Notes under the pieces: model-generated
The model's database searches: none
Told to the model about the DNA's origin: nothing
Seen by the model: only the letters and a program-made list of their open reading frames with translations
Made by a program: the position numbers and the translations under genes
In this document: piece by piece, positions 31,477 through 44,911 of the stretch
How positions within the stretch are numbered: the stretch's first letter is position 1
How the letters are laid out: the number at the start of each line of letters is the position of its first letter
From: Fomitopsis serialis
Lineage: Eukaryota; Basidiomycota; Agaricomycetes; Polyporales; Fomitopsidaceae
Length of the DNA stretch: 64,000 nucleotides
Assembly (NCBI RefSeq): GCF_022376445.1
Contig: NW_025955038.1
Coordinates: 123,703 to 187,702 of the forward strand
Reading direction: 5' to 3'

Positions 31477-34400
31477 CGCCTCCGATGCACGTTCCTGTAT
31501 CGCAGATCCTGTCTTCTCCCGCGACATGGTCCGATAGGTCGAGTGCTTGGAGCGGGGAGGGCCTAGCAGCATGATCCGGCACCGACAGAACAAACGGGGT
31601 CCATAGCTTGCTCCTAGGGCGAAACTCGCGCGGGAGCCGTCGAGCTCTCCATTCTCAAGTCTGCGTGGATACGCCGCAGACATCCAAGGCCATGGCTTGC
31701 GCGTGATACAGATGCACTAAGCATACCGATGCGGAAGGGCGATCTACGGCGATAAGTCAGAGCATCGGGAAGATAGGGTAAATTTGGAATAGGGTGCACC
31801 GTTAGAACACTGACAGACAAACCCGGACCAGTCTCCCAAGTGACGTCAAGGTCCCGCTGAGCTTTGGGCATCGCCAGCCTTGGCCTTGTATCGTACTTTC
31901 AAGATGCACGCGCTCGGCAAACGGCTGCGCCATGTGCGCGACGCGGACTCGAGGATACTCAACTCCCGTATTCCCGCGTCAGAGAACGTACAGATTGCGG
32001 AGCTGACTGATCACCGTGTGAGGGCAGCAGAGCTTGAATGATAGCGACTTAGTGTGAGCAACCTGACTGTGTGCGAAGAGGCAAACGCACCCATATCCTC
32101 GGACCGTCACGGGCACTGCTGCGTCGTTTGAGTGGAACGAGTCTGAGGATACGACAGACGCCTATCTGAAGCTTCAACCTGCCCCTTAGGACCAGTCCAC
32201 GACACACCGAGACACTGTCGCTGTTATGATCATTCGCAGTCGGCGTCGGATAACAACAGAAATGCTGTCCGACCCCACCGACACCTACCAATCCAGCGTC
32301 TATCAGCTGCAGGCGTTCCGTAGTGCCCATGTACCAGGGCGCCTGAGGATAAATGAACGCCACCAGCCTGGCTCGGAAGATGGAACGCTGGCAGTCTGAA
32401 ATGCCCGCCCTCGCGCCGTTTCATATAACTCTCGTGTACACCACGCGCGCACGCGCGCACAGAACGGGTTCGCACGGCCGCGGAGGCCATCGCACCGCCT
32501 CGCAACTCAAAAAATGCTTCAGCACATTGCCATCCCATATTTGCAAACGAGCGAAGATAGCACGTACGGACAGTTCGACGCACGGACCAGCAAATTTTAG
32601 ACGTACGAAGTGAATGGCGATCCGCCTGCGAGTGGAGTCGATTGTGCTCTCGACCAATCATGGGGCAGATCTGCCCGTCGCACGTACGGGGTCAGATGCG
32701 GCACGTGGGCACCCCAGACCCAGGACCGAGCCCGTCCCTCGCCCTCGGAGCCAACACAGCTTCCACCCACTCTCCGGAGCAAGCGCGCAAAGTCGGGGTG
32801 CGGGGCCTATGCTCCGAACGCCCGCTGTCCCACTCGGGAAGGTCTGTATTGCTTATGTAGTACTGCGTGTAATAGTAGACGGCATACTGGCGATATGAAG
32901 CTTCATTGTATTGAGGGTTAGCAAACCTTCTAAGGTGACATAGAACTCACATGTATCGATGGGCAGGATAGGGATGCGACTCCCGCCCTACGTGCGATCT
33001 GTACTCCAACAAAGATGCGTCTGGCTCGTGTATCGTCTGACCGCGGACCATGTCCCCTTGCAGTCCTCGACACACGTCCGATGTTGAATATTTGATTCCG
33101 TGACCGCCGGCGCATCCTTCACCGCCGCTCCTCCGCAGTAAAATTTGCTCAGTCGGTTTGGCATTGCGATGGACAGGTTGAACATATAGGAACGGATTAG
33201 TAATCGCACCTACCCACAAGTTTGCTCACCGTCCTCCTAACTTAACAAATGCAGTGCTCGTCCTCCGCCCGCTCTGCACTTCCGCGCCGGTGGCGCACCA
33301 TGGTCCGGTCGGAGGCAAATGAATGTCACGCCGTCACAGCGAGTGACCCGATGTGACTCGCCTTGATATGGACCCACTGCGGAGGCTGGGAACGAGGGCC
33401 TGGTGCAGCGTGTCAGGGTGGTGTCACTTGCCAGATGGACGAAGGCTATATCGAGGGCCTGTACAACCCTTGACGCGGATCCATGTGACGACGTCAGAGG
33501 TGCGTCTAACTTTGCCAGAGATGCCGTGAATAAGGAGTTATAAGTAGGGGTCGTGCTGATTCGTCGATCTGGGTCCAGAAACATGTCCAATGACCGGTGG
33601 AGGAGCGGAGGACTGAACGTTTGAACACTGATGATACCAACACGAACAGACAATTGCGGATAGGTGCTGAGTAGCAAAGGCTGTAGTCGGAAGTGAGACA
33701 TTGACGTAGACAGAGATCAAAGCAAGACTTACCGAATCCTTACGGCATGGGTGCATCAACCTGAGAGGGATGAGTCGGAGGCGAGTCGAACATCACGAAA
33801 AAGGTCGGTACTAGGCGTCTGTCAGACAAACCATCAGAAGTCAACCAACTCAATCGTGCAGAACGGGGTTATGACGGAAGAAATTGCATACGAGACGCCT
33901 TGTTTTCAACGGCGGACTAGCGTTTGACACAGAGATAGGCCTCGGATGAAGTCAGACGTTCCCACTGTATGCCCAGTGAGTAGAACAAAGGCAACAACAG
34001 CAAGATGCGGGCGCTCTGAGACAGTGCTCGAAGTGGATTGTGTTCCAGCGCGAGATCTCTGAAGACACAACTCGGAGCGGCGCCCGCATGATCGCGCTCG
34101 CAGGTCTGTTCAGTGAATCTTCGAGTGTGCAAAAGTCACCGTACTCTGTCGCACGCCCGTCACAGAGCACCAGAGGCTTCTATCAACTCGCCGCCTGTTA
34201 TACGCCGGGCAGGCAACACGAAGATAAACTCGCGTACCTTACGTACACAAGACGTCGATATGAGAGTGGGACCCAGAGCCCGTCAGCGGCGTTGACAATG
34301 ACAGCTCCCAGGCGGATCCAAGAACGCGTTCCAAAGCACATTGCGTCCCCGTCCAACATGTGCACGGCCCAGCTCGAAGCACATTGCGCGCGCGTGTCAG

Positions 34401-35810
34401 CGGAGATCGTGACATGCGGGCACCCAACAGCTCGAACAAACTGCCACATACCCGGGCGCGAATCTCGAAGCGAGCGACGGACGCGGTGAGATCGGGCGCG
34501 ACGCGAGCTCACTGGCACTCGATCCCGATCATGGCATTGGACAGGTGCAGCGCAGCTGCGTCTCCAGGCCGCCGGAGAGCGAGCAATGGCGAAAGTGCCC
34601 TGTTCTGTGTGCGGATGGGTGTCCATCATGCACAATATCATCGCTGTCCGCCGTGACATCGTGCATCAGCGTGGAGGGCTGGCACATCGGGTTCCAGTCG
34701 GCGAGCGCGAGGAACTAGGTGAGTCGGGCGTCGTAGACCGTGCGGTGTTCAGATGGGTGAGCAGTGGGTGGGCGCAGTGCGATGCGGTGGACGAGGTCGG
34801 GGTTGAGCGTGACCGCCGCGGAGACCGTCGGGGTGATGGGACACTGGGAATGATCGTCAGCGACGTGCATACTTAGCGTATTGCAAACACCACGGGAACG
34901 CATCACAGGCCGGTCAGCACAAATATGCGAGGTGCTTATATGCGGAGAGTGGTTGCGTGCGATAGTGATGCGACGTACGAGGATCTCCATACTGGACAGC
35001 AAGCGAGCCGCACTGGCATACTAATCACGATCCCGCTTTCCAGTGAAGAGGCAGCGGCAAGAACCACAGACGGCATTGCGTGCGCACCTCGAAGTATACC
35101 AGCTACCGCACATTATGCGAGGATGTCCGGTCCGCGAACAACGGCGGGACCTTCGACGAGCGTATGAGACCGCCGTCGGCCCCTGGCTGCACGCCCGTCA
35201 TGCACAGCATCTCAGTCAACACTGAAGCATTGGAATGATGATGGTGGCGTCGCGCGACCCGGACTCGCACCAGAGACTGCCCGTTTCGGGTCGCTGCCCA
35301 GTACGCCCAGCCGTTCGAACCCCCGAGCCACAGGCCCCGGCTTCGACGCCACCAAATGAACCAGATCGCACTCCTACGTGACACCGAGTCGTCAGTCTGT
35401 TGTAAGGTTCTGTGAAGGACAATTTCACGAAAGCATATCAGGGAGAGCACGCCACGAGAGCCGGAGCATGTCCACGACGTACCATGACCATTCAGATTGT
35501 AGATCCGCGACGGCCAGGTGTTGTGCGCGTTAGCTAACGCGTCCGCGAAAGCTCGAAGGGCTCAGTGCATGTGAGAGAGCCCATCATCCGCGGCGAATGG
35601 CGTCCGTTCGATTGCGAGTAGGTGTCCACGGGCTGCACGCCAGAGAGCTGCGAATGACGACGTCCCAGAGAACACAGTGGCCGTCAGTGTCTTCGACGTA
35701 ACGTAACACCGCACGCAGCCATCAACGCTCGTCGCCCAAGCATACAATTCGACGCACCGGAGCCGCGTTGCAGCTAGTACCACTCCCGACCCAAGTCCAA
35801 CCACCACGAC
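31477..35810. other. Gene-poor remainder of duplication block 3
   Basis: About 4.3 kb without a recognisable gene. Open frames are short, change between the two arms through small indels and lack motifs, so the sequence behaves as non-coding. A 12-base palindrome ATGAAGCTTCAT at 32,895-32,906 also occurs at 26,603-26,614. Confidence 0.35.
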
Positions 35811-36222
35811 GTTTGCGGCATGGAGGAGGAGGAGGAGGAGGGGGATCCATTTAGACGCATCGGCTGTTGCCGTGTCGATCTCACTACATTCCCACGCCAC
35901 ACTACGTAGCAACTCGCAGAATTCGGAAGCTCCTTACTTACTACTTAACATACTTACAACTTACAGGCCGCAAGCTCGCAGCGCAAGTGAAGGCCTGGTC
36001 CGGAACTCTACCACGGTTCGAATGCGAGCTAGAGGAGCTCTGCTGAACTTCGTACGTGCAGAGAGGCAACTGATACACTCATATTGATAAAGTCGACGGC
36101 GCTCAGGATTCCCGGTGTGTATGAGAGACACAGACAACTTCGGCTGCACAGAGTACTCACGATATGACAGTTTTTTGCAATCTGCGTTATATCGTATGAC
36201 CACGCGAAACGCATCTTTCGCA

Positions 36223-37934
36223 ATGCACCGAGCACTAGCCGTCCCGGAGCTCCTTCGCATGATACTCGATCACGCTGGCGGCGAACAACCATACCTACCG
36301 GCGCTCCTCGCGTTCGCTCTTACGTGCCATGCTTTTCTTGAACCCGCCCTGGATATCATATGGCACTTCCAGAACGGTCTGGGGCACCTGGTCGAGTGTC
36401 TACCTGAAGAATTCTGGGAAGCCTCCGAGTCTGCGCAGGTACCGTTGGTAAGTGCACCCGCACCGCGTTCTGAAAAGCCAATGAAGGAGCTCGTCTTTGA
36501 TTGCTTGTAGATAATTAGAAAGCCTAACAAGCACACTACGCCTCAAGATTGGGAGCGCTTTGACTTCTACGGTCAGCGTGTTCGAGAACTACAATGCGGC
36601 CCGTCAAGCAGTCTTGGACATGCGTCCCGGGCGATATCGGATGACCTCTTTTTCTGGCTCGTTTCGTCAAGACCCCACTGCCCGTTGCTACCCGCCCTTC
36701 GCAAACTCCTCTGGACGGAGAACAGTACGGATGGGTATTTTGACTCTGCGCATGTGTTCTTCGGGCAGCAGCTCTCTGCGCTGAATATTGACAAGTGCAC
36801 GCCCAACTCAAAGTACTCCTCCGACGTCATCACCCCGATTCTCCTACACCTCACACAACGCTCACCAGACATCCGAGAGCTCAGGATTTGTATCGTTGAC
36901 GATTCCATGGATGGTACTCAACCTGGCCCCTTTCCCGATAAGGCCTTCGCGTCCTTGCAGAGGCTGGAGTCTCTCACGTTGATTTCGGAAGTTCCCTTGT
37001 CGTTCAACAGCCTCGCGGACCTGGCAACACTTCCGCACCTCGCACAACTGCATCTCGCTGCCGATTCTAACCCCATACTGTCGGCTGTCCCGAATCACAC
37101 TAACACAAGCCATCTCACCTTCCCCTCTCTCTCGGAATTGCTTCTGCAATCCGTGTCCATGGGCAGCTCCGCCGAATTCCTATCAGCATGTCGCTTTCCC
37201 AACCTCAAGGTGGCATCCATCAGGTCGACCGGAGCGTCAGACCCGGCCACCGTCGACCGTACACTACAGCTACTCTGCGAGCGGTGCTCGCGGGGCGTGT
37301 TGGAGGAGTTCGATGTGACCAGCGGCCAGGACGCCGATGTCGAGGAGGAAGGTGCACAGGCCGTCACCATGGAGTCGCTGAGGCGTCTCTGCGATTTCCG
37401 CCGTCTCCGCAGCTTCAGCCTTCTGACGGAGATGTGCATCGTTCTCGATGACGACGCCGTCAGGGAGTTGGCCGTGTCGTGGCCCCGAATGGAGTACCTG
37501 GAATTCTATTCCACGGCCATGCACCCCTGGGGGCAGCCGACGGCTACGACGCTTCAGGGTTTGGCGCACTTCGCCAGGTACTGTCCCTTGCTGGGGTCGC
37601 TCACGATCGACGTGGATACATCGGACGCGGACGTCTCGCTCCACGAGAGGCCGGGCGGTGGCTACTGCAATCGGGCCCTGCGAACCATCGACTTCGGCCA
37701 GTCCCCTCTTTGGGAAGCCCTGCGAAGGTGGCGGCGTTCTTGTTCGCGATCTTCCCGGACCTTGCGGAGGTCAACGAAGAGAACGATACTCTGGTCGGCG
37801 AGTCGTGGCAACCCGTGCGAGAAACTTATCAGGTTCTACGGCTCGCGCGTCACTGGCGGAAACAAGCGGGTGAGTCGCGGACGCCTGAGGTTGCGCAGTC
37901 TGTACTGACGAGGGAAGCACAGGTGGATGAATAG
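36223..37934 (+). CDS. F-box-like protein F with a late frameshift
   Basis: An F-box-like family member. Exon 1 is 36223-36447, the intron 36448-36510 (63 bases, GTAAGT...TAG) and exon 2 starts at 36511. Residues 1-50 show MHRALAVPELLRMIL and LAFALTCHAFLEPALDIIW. Exon 2 begins IIRKPNKHTTPQDWERFDFY, and the LRR-like half carries LDDDAVRELAVSWPRMEYL, LQGLAHFARYCPLLGSL and GGGYCN. At about 37,707-37,711 (DFGQSPL) one base appears to be missing. The original frame continues with unrelated residues to a stop at 37,908, about 540 residues in all. The family ending (AKVAAFLFAIFPDLAEVN...) lies in the next frame and stops at 37,934. It may still make a protein with an altered last 60-70 residues. It sits in the unique centre, just inside the left arm, and has no right-arm counterpart. 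Confidence 0.7.
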
Positions 37935-40900
37935 GCAAGCAACCGGATGTGCGTCGTGTATGGAGGTGCTAGGTGTAATGCGAGGTCGAGCATATCAGCG
38001 TCTCTGATCTGCCATCTCACTGTTGCGATGAAACAAGGAATCGACATCAAATTGTTGTAATGATACTTCCTTTCGTTAAGACGACTGGGCTTCAAACCTA
38101 CACCAAGGACTACATTTGATGTGCGCGCCCCATTGCAAGTGTTACCGACTCTGTGCTACGTCGACGACCCCACAATCCCGATCTTGGTTGTTCCGAGCGG
38201 ATGACTGACATGTTCCCCGATTGCACGCCCCATACCTTGGTCTGAAGACTGTAGCGGCGATCGGTCGCAACCGCGAATGTGACATGTACATGTCCCGCCG
38301 ATGTGGCAGTCAGTCATACGCCGGGTGGTTACAGTCAACATGACTAGGTACGTCCATACCATCCGGCTATCCCGAAGCTATTGCGTATCTGAAAAAGGTA
38401 CTTTATAATAACTGGAAGTACCTGCTTATGATCGTAGAAGCAGTTAAGCGCGTACGATGCGATAATACCGGCCAACAATCCACTCTGAATGAGCATCTCG
38501 GTACGTCGTGTCACCGGAACAGCTTAACCATTCCCCTTGAGCTTTATCTAACATCGTTCAAGACTTTAGCTGACGGATTCCTTTGTACCATCACCTATCT
38601 CCGGGCTCACGCCTCCTGAACTCGTCGCCATTGCCTGACGTCTCGAAACAACTCACTCTACCTTGAACGTTCAAACACCATTGCCAGCTTGGACAAGCGA
38701 GCTCACTCGTAGCAAAACGACTTGTTCGATTGATTGGCACACTCACCGAAGTCGCAAAATGCATGTGTAGCGCAAGCGCAAGCCTCGGTAGATTGGATTA
38801 GGAATCGATCCTTCCTTTGCATGCAATACTCTGTTTGGACGTCGAAGCCGAACAGAAGCAATCAGTGCCTCGCGGCGACCTCGATCGATATCGTACGTTT
38901 GGCCCTCCGCACCGGGTCTGTGCAGCTGCAGGATCCAGGATGATACCGGCAGGGAACGGGACACTTGCAGCCAACCAGACTGGTCAGTAAAACGTGCCCA
39001 ACGACAGGCAGATGAGGTAAAAGGACTAAATGGCACACGTACGTATGAACTTCGACAGCTTCAACCCCGCACCGTGACGATATTCCAGAATACCTCGAGG
39101 TGTCTTCCGAAGCTCGCCTATGCAGCAAGTCTGAGCCATTGACCATGCTTACGAGGCTGGTCACACCCCAGCCGAATACCTTCACGTTAGTCCGCCTCCG
39201 AGCTTTCGGATCCCGCCCGCAAGCCAAAAGGCTATCTTCGCGCGACGCGCGCCCACAAACCGCGTCAAGCGGCGTAGTACCTGATACCGTACCGCTTAGG
39301 ATGTATGCGCGCTGATGGCACGGATGGCTCTGGGCGGTAGGCAGCATTGCCTCCGGCCACCTCCGTACCCGAGTGACTACCGCTGAAGGAAGGTAGATAG
39401 CAGGAGATGGTATGACACACGCATTATGGTCTGTATGGGGAAGAAGGAACGAGGCATAGAGGGTATTGTACTCCGGGGAAGAGAAGGTTTCAGGGAGGGA
39501 TCCCGTAATGCCCGTCGATTAAGATTGGATGTAAGGATAAGGTGATATCGGTAGAGAGATAGGAGGTCTGAATATGGTGGACCAGCCATAGTGCACGGGC
39601 ACGGGTATCCGAGTGCGACGTTTGTATTGCGAGGAATACAGATGTGTATACCCAGTGCCGTACGTTTTGTTATTCGTCTAAACAGACAGCCAGTAGACTA
39701 GATGTGGTCCTGTGACAGCTTGCCCTGTGAGTCCTTCCAGATACGAACGACTCTTGTTCAGTGCGGCATGCCTGCGTACAAGCTTTCACCTACAGAAGAA
39801 GTTAAGCCCAACTCTTGACGCATTCTCTCGATCACTCACCCCGATCGTAAGAGGAGGATATCCACCATGTCCTGATCCGCGACGTCGCCTTGTACTCGTA
39901 TCCCTAATACAACTAGAATCCGAGTACATCTGTCCATCGAGGTGAAGTTCGTTGGCTTTGAATGGGTGGCATCATCATGATGCATACGTTCGCCAGTACA
40001 ACCTCAGAAACAGCGTGCGTCCGGACATCGCCCATGGATTTCAGCCCTGGGACAATCAGCGCCCGAGGATCGTACCCATCATACATCGAGACCACCGTAA
40101 CTGCATGCAAAGTCTACTAGATGAGCGATGCGCGCAACAGCATGCAGCGGGCGCTATGTATCTTTCCTGTAAGAACGGAGTGCTGTCATTACCTGGTCTC
40201 GCCTCGCCTCGAAGTCCTCAAGGCGGAAATGAACGCGTACTGTGGAAGCGCGCCTGGTCACGAGCCCATCGTGAATGCCGTACCGGTGGTCATATACACG
40301 CACGGAGTGCCCATATCAGACCATGCCATCTCGTCACCATATACTCTAGTGTATGGAATGGACGCCCATACGCATTGACTCAACGGGACGAGGAAGGCCT
40401 GGCACATACCTGAGTTGACACGTCGGGACCATTGAACACGCTAATCACAGGTGTGACGCCGCGTACAGGTCCGATGGACAACGCGCCGGCCTTGTGCGCA
40501 TTGGAGTTTGTAGGTCGTCAGGCGATGTCACGCTGAGCATAAGGCATGCCATGTGAGGATAGCATAAACACGCAGCCAAAGTGCTGGGACGTACCTAGGA
40601 TTTCCAATTCAGACAAGGGTCATCTTTTGTTCAGGAAAACCGCACAGCACTTGCATTGTTCACCTAGAGTATAATGTGTTGTGTAAGTGCCATCAATTCG
40701 AAAAAGAATGATATCAAACCGCTTGTCTCAAGGCCTTTCACTACCGCTCTCGGCCAACGAGCGGAGGCGGAGCGCACAACAACGAACGGAGGCGATCGCA
40801 TGATCAGCAACGTGTCCGAGAGGCGGATGTAAATTTCGCCCAAACGCTTGATCGAGGGCAGTCAGAAGCATGCCTTGAGCTGTACACATCGCCGTATGCG

Positions 40901-43900
40901 GCAATACCGCGTGCGCATCGACCACCGAGCAAGCGTTGTGGAGGGCGCCCAGAGGTCACGAGCCTGTACAATCGTACATACATATGCAGACGACGGCCTC
41001 GAGGCCGCTGCGTGCTTATGTAGTCGAGCGCGTGCAGGAGCAAAGTTGCCTTTGATCCCATCCCGCGTGTACGTCAGGGTCACGTCGGTCCGAGTTTGTG
41101 GAAGGTTGAAATTGCTGAGATAGGAAAGACGTACGGTGGAGTGTTCGTCAGTGTGCGTCTGTTGTCATTCTAGTGCGCGACCCGGAGGCTCTGCACGCAC
41201 GCGTGCGGGGTGTGGAGAAGCCGATATGGTGGAAGGGCGCAAGAGGACCATAATCGGAAGGCGGTTATCCTAGTTCAGCTTGTCGAGAGCCTACGTGAAC
41301 GGGTGCAGAATCCAGATGTTGGGATCTGAGAAACGTCCCAATCGTTGAGAAGCGTACGCAGGCACTGCGTAGTTGTGTCAAATATACCTCGCACCACATG
41401 CGTACGACGTTGACTCGTCTGTAGTGGAGCTTGCAACGCGCCGCTCTGTGACCGCTGTCATGACGAGACCGATTGACAAATAGACGTTCTCAGCATTGTC
41501 AGGGACACCGAATTGACAGACAATATCATTAACAGCGAGACCAACAACAGAAGATCTAACGTACCTCTTTCCTCGTGTTGATGCTCTAATTCTAACAGGG
41601 CCTGGACGCCGCATCCTCAGTCAATCAATCGAGTTCACCTGTGAGAACGCATCAATCACTCAGCCCGGTATAATCCCACCACTTGTGATGCAATCGCCAC
41701 ATACCTCGGTAAGTTATTGCCGTCAAAGACACTCGCCGACCACCGCCGCGCACGGGCCACCACGCTTTATTGCCACCTTCCATGGCCTTGACACGACGTA
41801 GTAGGACAGATGAACACCGGAACTAGGTGTGTGGCGACGCCACAAAGGGTTCAGAAGCCACCGAAGTCTTCCAAACGGACCAAACCCACCACTGCAACGT
41901 AATGCATCGGTCTTCCATAGCGGATAAAAGAAAGCGGCCCCCACCTTGTCAGCGCTGGATGCCCCCGGTGAGCTGACCACAGATAGAGGACGAGTTGAAG
42001 GTAGACCGGGCCGCCCCGCTTCGACTGCGTTTGGTTCTGCCGCGTTCAGTATCCGAGGAGGAGCAGATTGCCCAATGATCGCAGCCACGAGGGCTGCCGA
42101 CCCAACGCTCCGACGCCAAATGCCCAAATCCATCCTCGCGGGATCCCGCGAACACGTACACAGGAACCCAGCTTGCGCTAGCGGGATAGCCTGTCCCCGG
42201 ATCGCGTGGGCGTGACCGTGTCGGGTCGCGTATGTGATCAGACGCGTCTGGCGCGTTCCGATAGTGGCCCAACACGCCAACACGTGGCTCCCGACCTTCC
42301 GAACTGGCGTGAAAAAACGATTCAAATTCCAAGCCTGTCGTGCATCGTGTTTTTCGTGGCGGACACGACAAACACCCAGGCAGTCGTCACGCAACGGCCG
42401 TTGGCGACAAGCCGTTGTGGCAGGCGGGGATGGCGGGGTGCCGCCGCTTGGTTGGAGGTTTACGCGGATATTGAGTTTCGTAGCTACGTCTAGGGGCACC
42501 ATGGCATGCTGAATGGTGCACGTCTGAACGTTGAACAGTCCTGGTATGAGCTCTCGGCATCGTGTGCAGGGCGGTCAGTAGTCCCAGTAGATGGATATCG
42601 ATACTGGGCATAGCATGGTCGAAACGGTACAAGGAATGAAACTCTAAAGGACTTACTGCGGTTACAGTGATCGAGGCTCGTCAACAGTCCGATACGTCGG
42701 GTCAATCGACGAAGAATGCACCTTCTCGGTCAGCATACACAACTGCAGACGCGAGCGCTCAGCGCTCAGCATTCATACCTTGACAGGCAGTCGACACTCG
42801 ACAGCAGCGGCAAATCACTACACCTCCACGATGATACGAGCCCGCAAGCACGAACCTCCGCGCCGGGCGCTTGGCGCGATGGCCGAAGATGTTGCCATAA
42901 AGCCTTCAATGCGACGATGAACCTCCGATACAAGCCGATACAGAGTGACAGAGAGAATAGGGGCGCGTATGTATACCTGCGGCGACGTACCTTGCGAGCA
43001 ACGCGCATCGATCCCCGGGTCGAACTCGGCGGCGTCTGCACGGGGTCTCTGTGTCAGTACACAGCCTCCTGGGGATGGCTGGGGCAAACGCGCTCCAAGT
43101 GGAGTAAAAACTGCGCGCTTGCCTGGGCAGTGGGGCGAAGGCACCAGAGTTGCACCGAGTGCTGGGCCGCAAGTGCCCTTGACTGGAATGTACAGGTGCC
43201 TCGAACGCTGTACGTAGGCGTGCTGCAAAATTGCATGCAGTGTCAGCAGTGCGAGAGGTTGGCGTTTAGGTTGGGCGAAGGGGTCTGGGGTGGCTGCGCC
43301 AGTCGCTCACGGGGCCGTAGCAAGGAAAGTGGCAGGAAACAGGGAATGGGAATCATTGAACCGAACGTGAAAGGGCGAGCGGTACCGCGAAAGAAGCTTT
43401 GAGCTAAGTTATGTGGATGATCATAGTGCGTCCAGGGCATGCGAATGGCACCGAATTGAATGGCCGCCGCGAACGTGCAGCAGACCACCCAAGGATAGCG
43501 AAGTATGAGGGTCTGCGGTCCAACGTCGTCGAAAACGGTATTCAAGGACGCACCGGGACGACCACTCACAAAAACCCGTATCACCGCACTCACTTCATGA
43601 CGCCAGCCGGCCACAGAAGTGCAATGTCCCGACGCCCGGGGTCTTGCCCAGCGACCGCACGACTGACTTGGTCATGGACGCACCGTAAACGTAGTGCCGT
43701 AGAGCGAGTCCGAGCGGAGGAAGCCCCTAAGTGTCGTGATTAGCCCGACGCCTCGAAGAAAATTCGATCAGCTTTCGAGCCACGACGCACATTTTGACTC
43801 CGCGGTACCTGGGCATACGAGAACTGCTTCCGCCTCTCCAACTCACCGAGACCCGGGCGAGTACCTCGAGTACGCGGTGTGGAGTCGCCCTCGACAGACA

Positions 43901-44911
43901 GTCTGAGTCAGTCAGGATCCCGACGACAACGTAGTCGTAGCTGACGGCCCAGCGCCCACACCACCCGCTGACGGTCGGCCAGGAAGGCGTGCGCATCGCC
44001 AAGGCGGCAGCCCGATGATTCTCCTGCGCGCCATCCAGCCAGGGGTCGAGAACAAGCGGCGCGGGCGCGACCCGGAGCGGAAAGGGCTCGTTGGTGAACG
44101 TTCACCTCCCCGATCGTGACCTTCCAGATGGCACTGCGGGCGGTGGCGCGAGAGCACGCATATACCCCGTCAGAAGGAAGGGATTTGCTTGACTAAGGAC
44201 GTCCGAGAGAGCGATCGGTCGGTGCGGGTGGAACAGCGATGACTGTAGTTAGATTAGCTCGTCTTTGCTGTCAGCGACCGAGCTGTTGATCAGAGGAGTG
44301 GACGAGGGCAGCGGAAAAGGCTTGGGAGGGGAACACAGAGATGTTCGGACGTGGGCGGCAAGATGAGAGTAAAGACGGAGTTCGTAGCGACGTTCGTTCG
44401 CTCGCCTGCTCAATATCGCAGTTCAAAGCATTCCAATAGCGCACTCAAAAGATCACACGAGAAAGGAACTGCAGTGTTTTAGCTTCATTATATTTTTCGT
44501 GAGCGCGTTAACACTACGGCCAGCCTATGTTCACCTATATAACGGAAGACGCAAGACCCTATAGTGGAGAGCCCTAAGCAGCCATGTACAACTATAGATA
44601 AGGTACTTTGTATGGTATTGATACAGTGCATGCAAATATCGTGGACAGGTAATAGGAGACGAACATGCGTAACAAGGTAGGAGACAATGCACAAATGAAG
44701 AGTTCGCGGCAGCAGAGGCATGAGAGCGGGCGGGGCAATGCGAGAGCGACGAAGAAGAGAAACGCGCCACGAACCGGATGCAAGAGGTCCTATGCGAGAG
44801 CACGGTGTCCGATATAATGAGCGACGACGGCCGCCCGCGCGAGCAACGACGCGGCGGCCGGTTGGAGGAAAGCAAGCATGGGAAGTAGAGATATCACGGC
44901 GCGCGACGGGC
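37935..44911. other. Long gene-poor stretch
   Basis: About 7 kb with no gene I can support. The longest open frames (for example 42,502-41,723 on the minus strand and 42,716-43,402 on the plus strand) are low-complexity Arg/Ser/Pro/Cys-rich readings without introns or motifs, and overlap rival frames of similar length on the other strand. No transposon protein, tRNA or tandem array was recognised. Confidence 0.35.

Larger units (their letters stand above)
25143..35810. repeat. Inverted duplication block 3, left copy
   Basis: About 10.7 kb that matches 50,248-59,645 on the opposite strand. The left edge is at GGTCGGGGACGACTGCGG (25,143 here, 59,645 there) and the right edge at GTCCAACCACCACGAC (35,810 here, 50,248 there). 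The copies differ in length mainly because this one carries a 1,592-base insertion at 29,877-31,468 and about 190 extra bases near 29,060-29,270. Identity is patchy: 28,440-28,735 is nearly identical, whereas the intron at 26,245-26,354 differs at roughly one base in ten. Confidence 0.88.

Noticed and set aside
35216..35330. tRNA-like sequence (TTCGAAC and a TGCGAGT loop in a GC stem on the minus strand; also at 50,720-50,815)
   Set aside because: A T-arm-like hairpin can be drawn, but the 7-base acceptor strand has no partner upstream at tRNA distance and no anticodon arm is found.
41723..42502. 259-codon open frame on the minus strand
   Set aside because: No motif, no introns, rival frames on the other strand, and a composition typical of GC-rich non-coding sequence.
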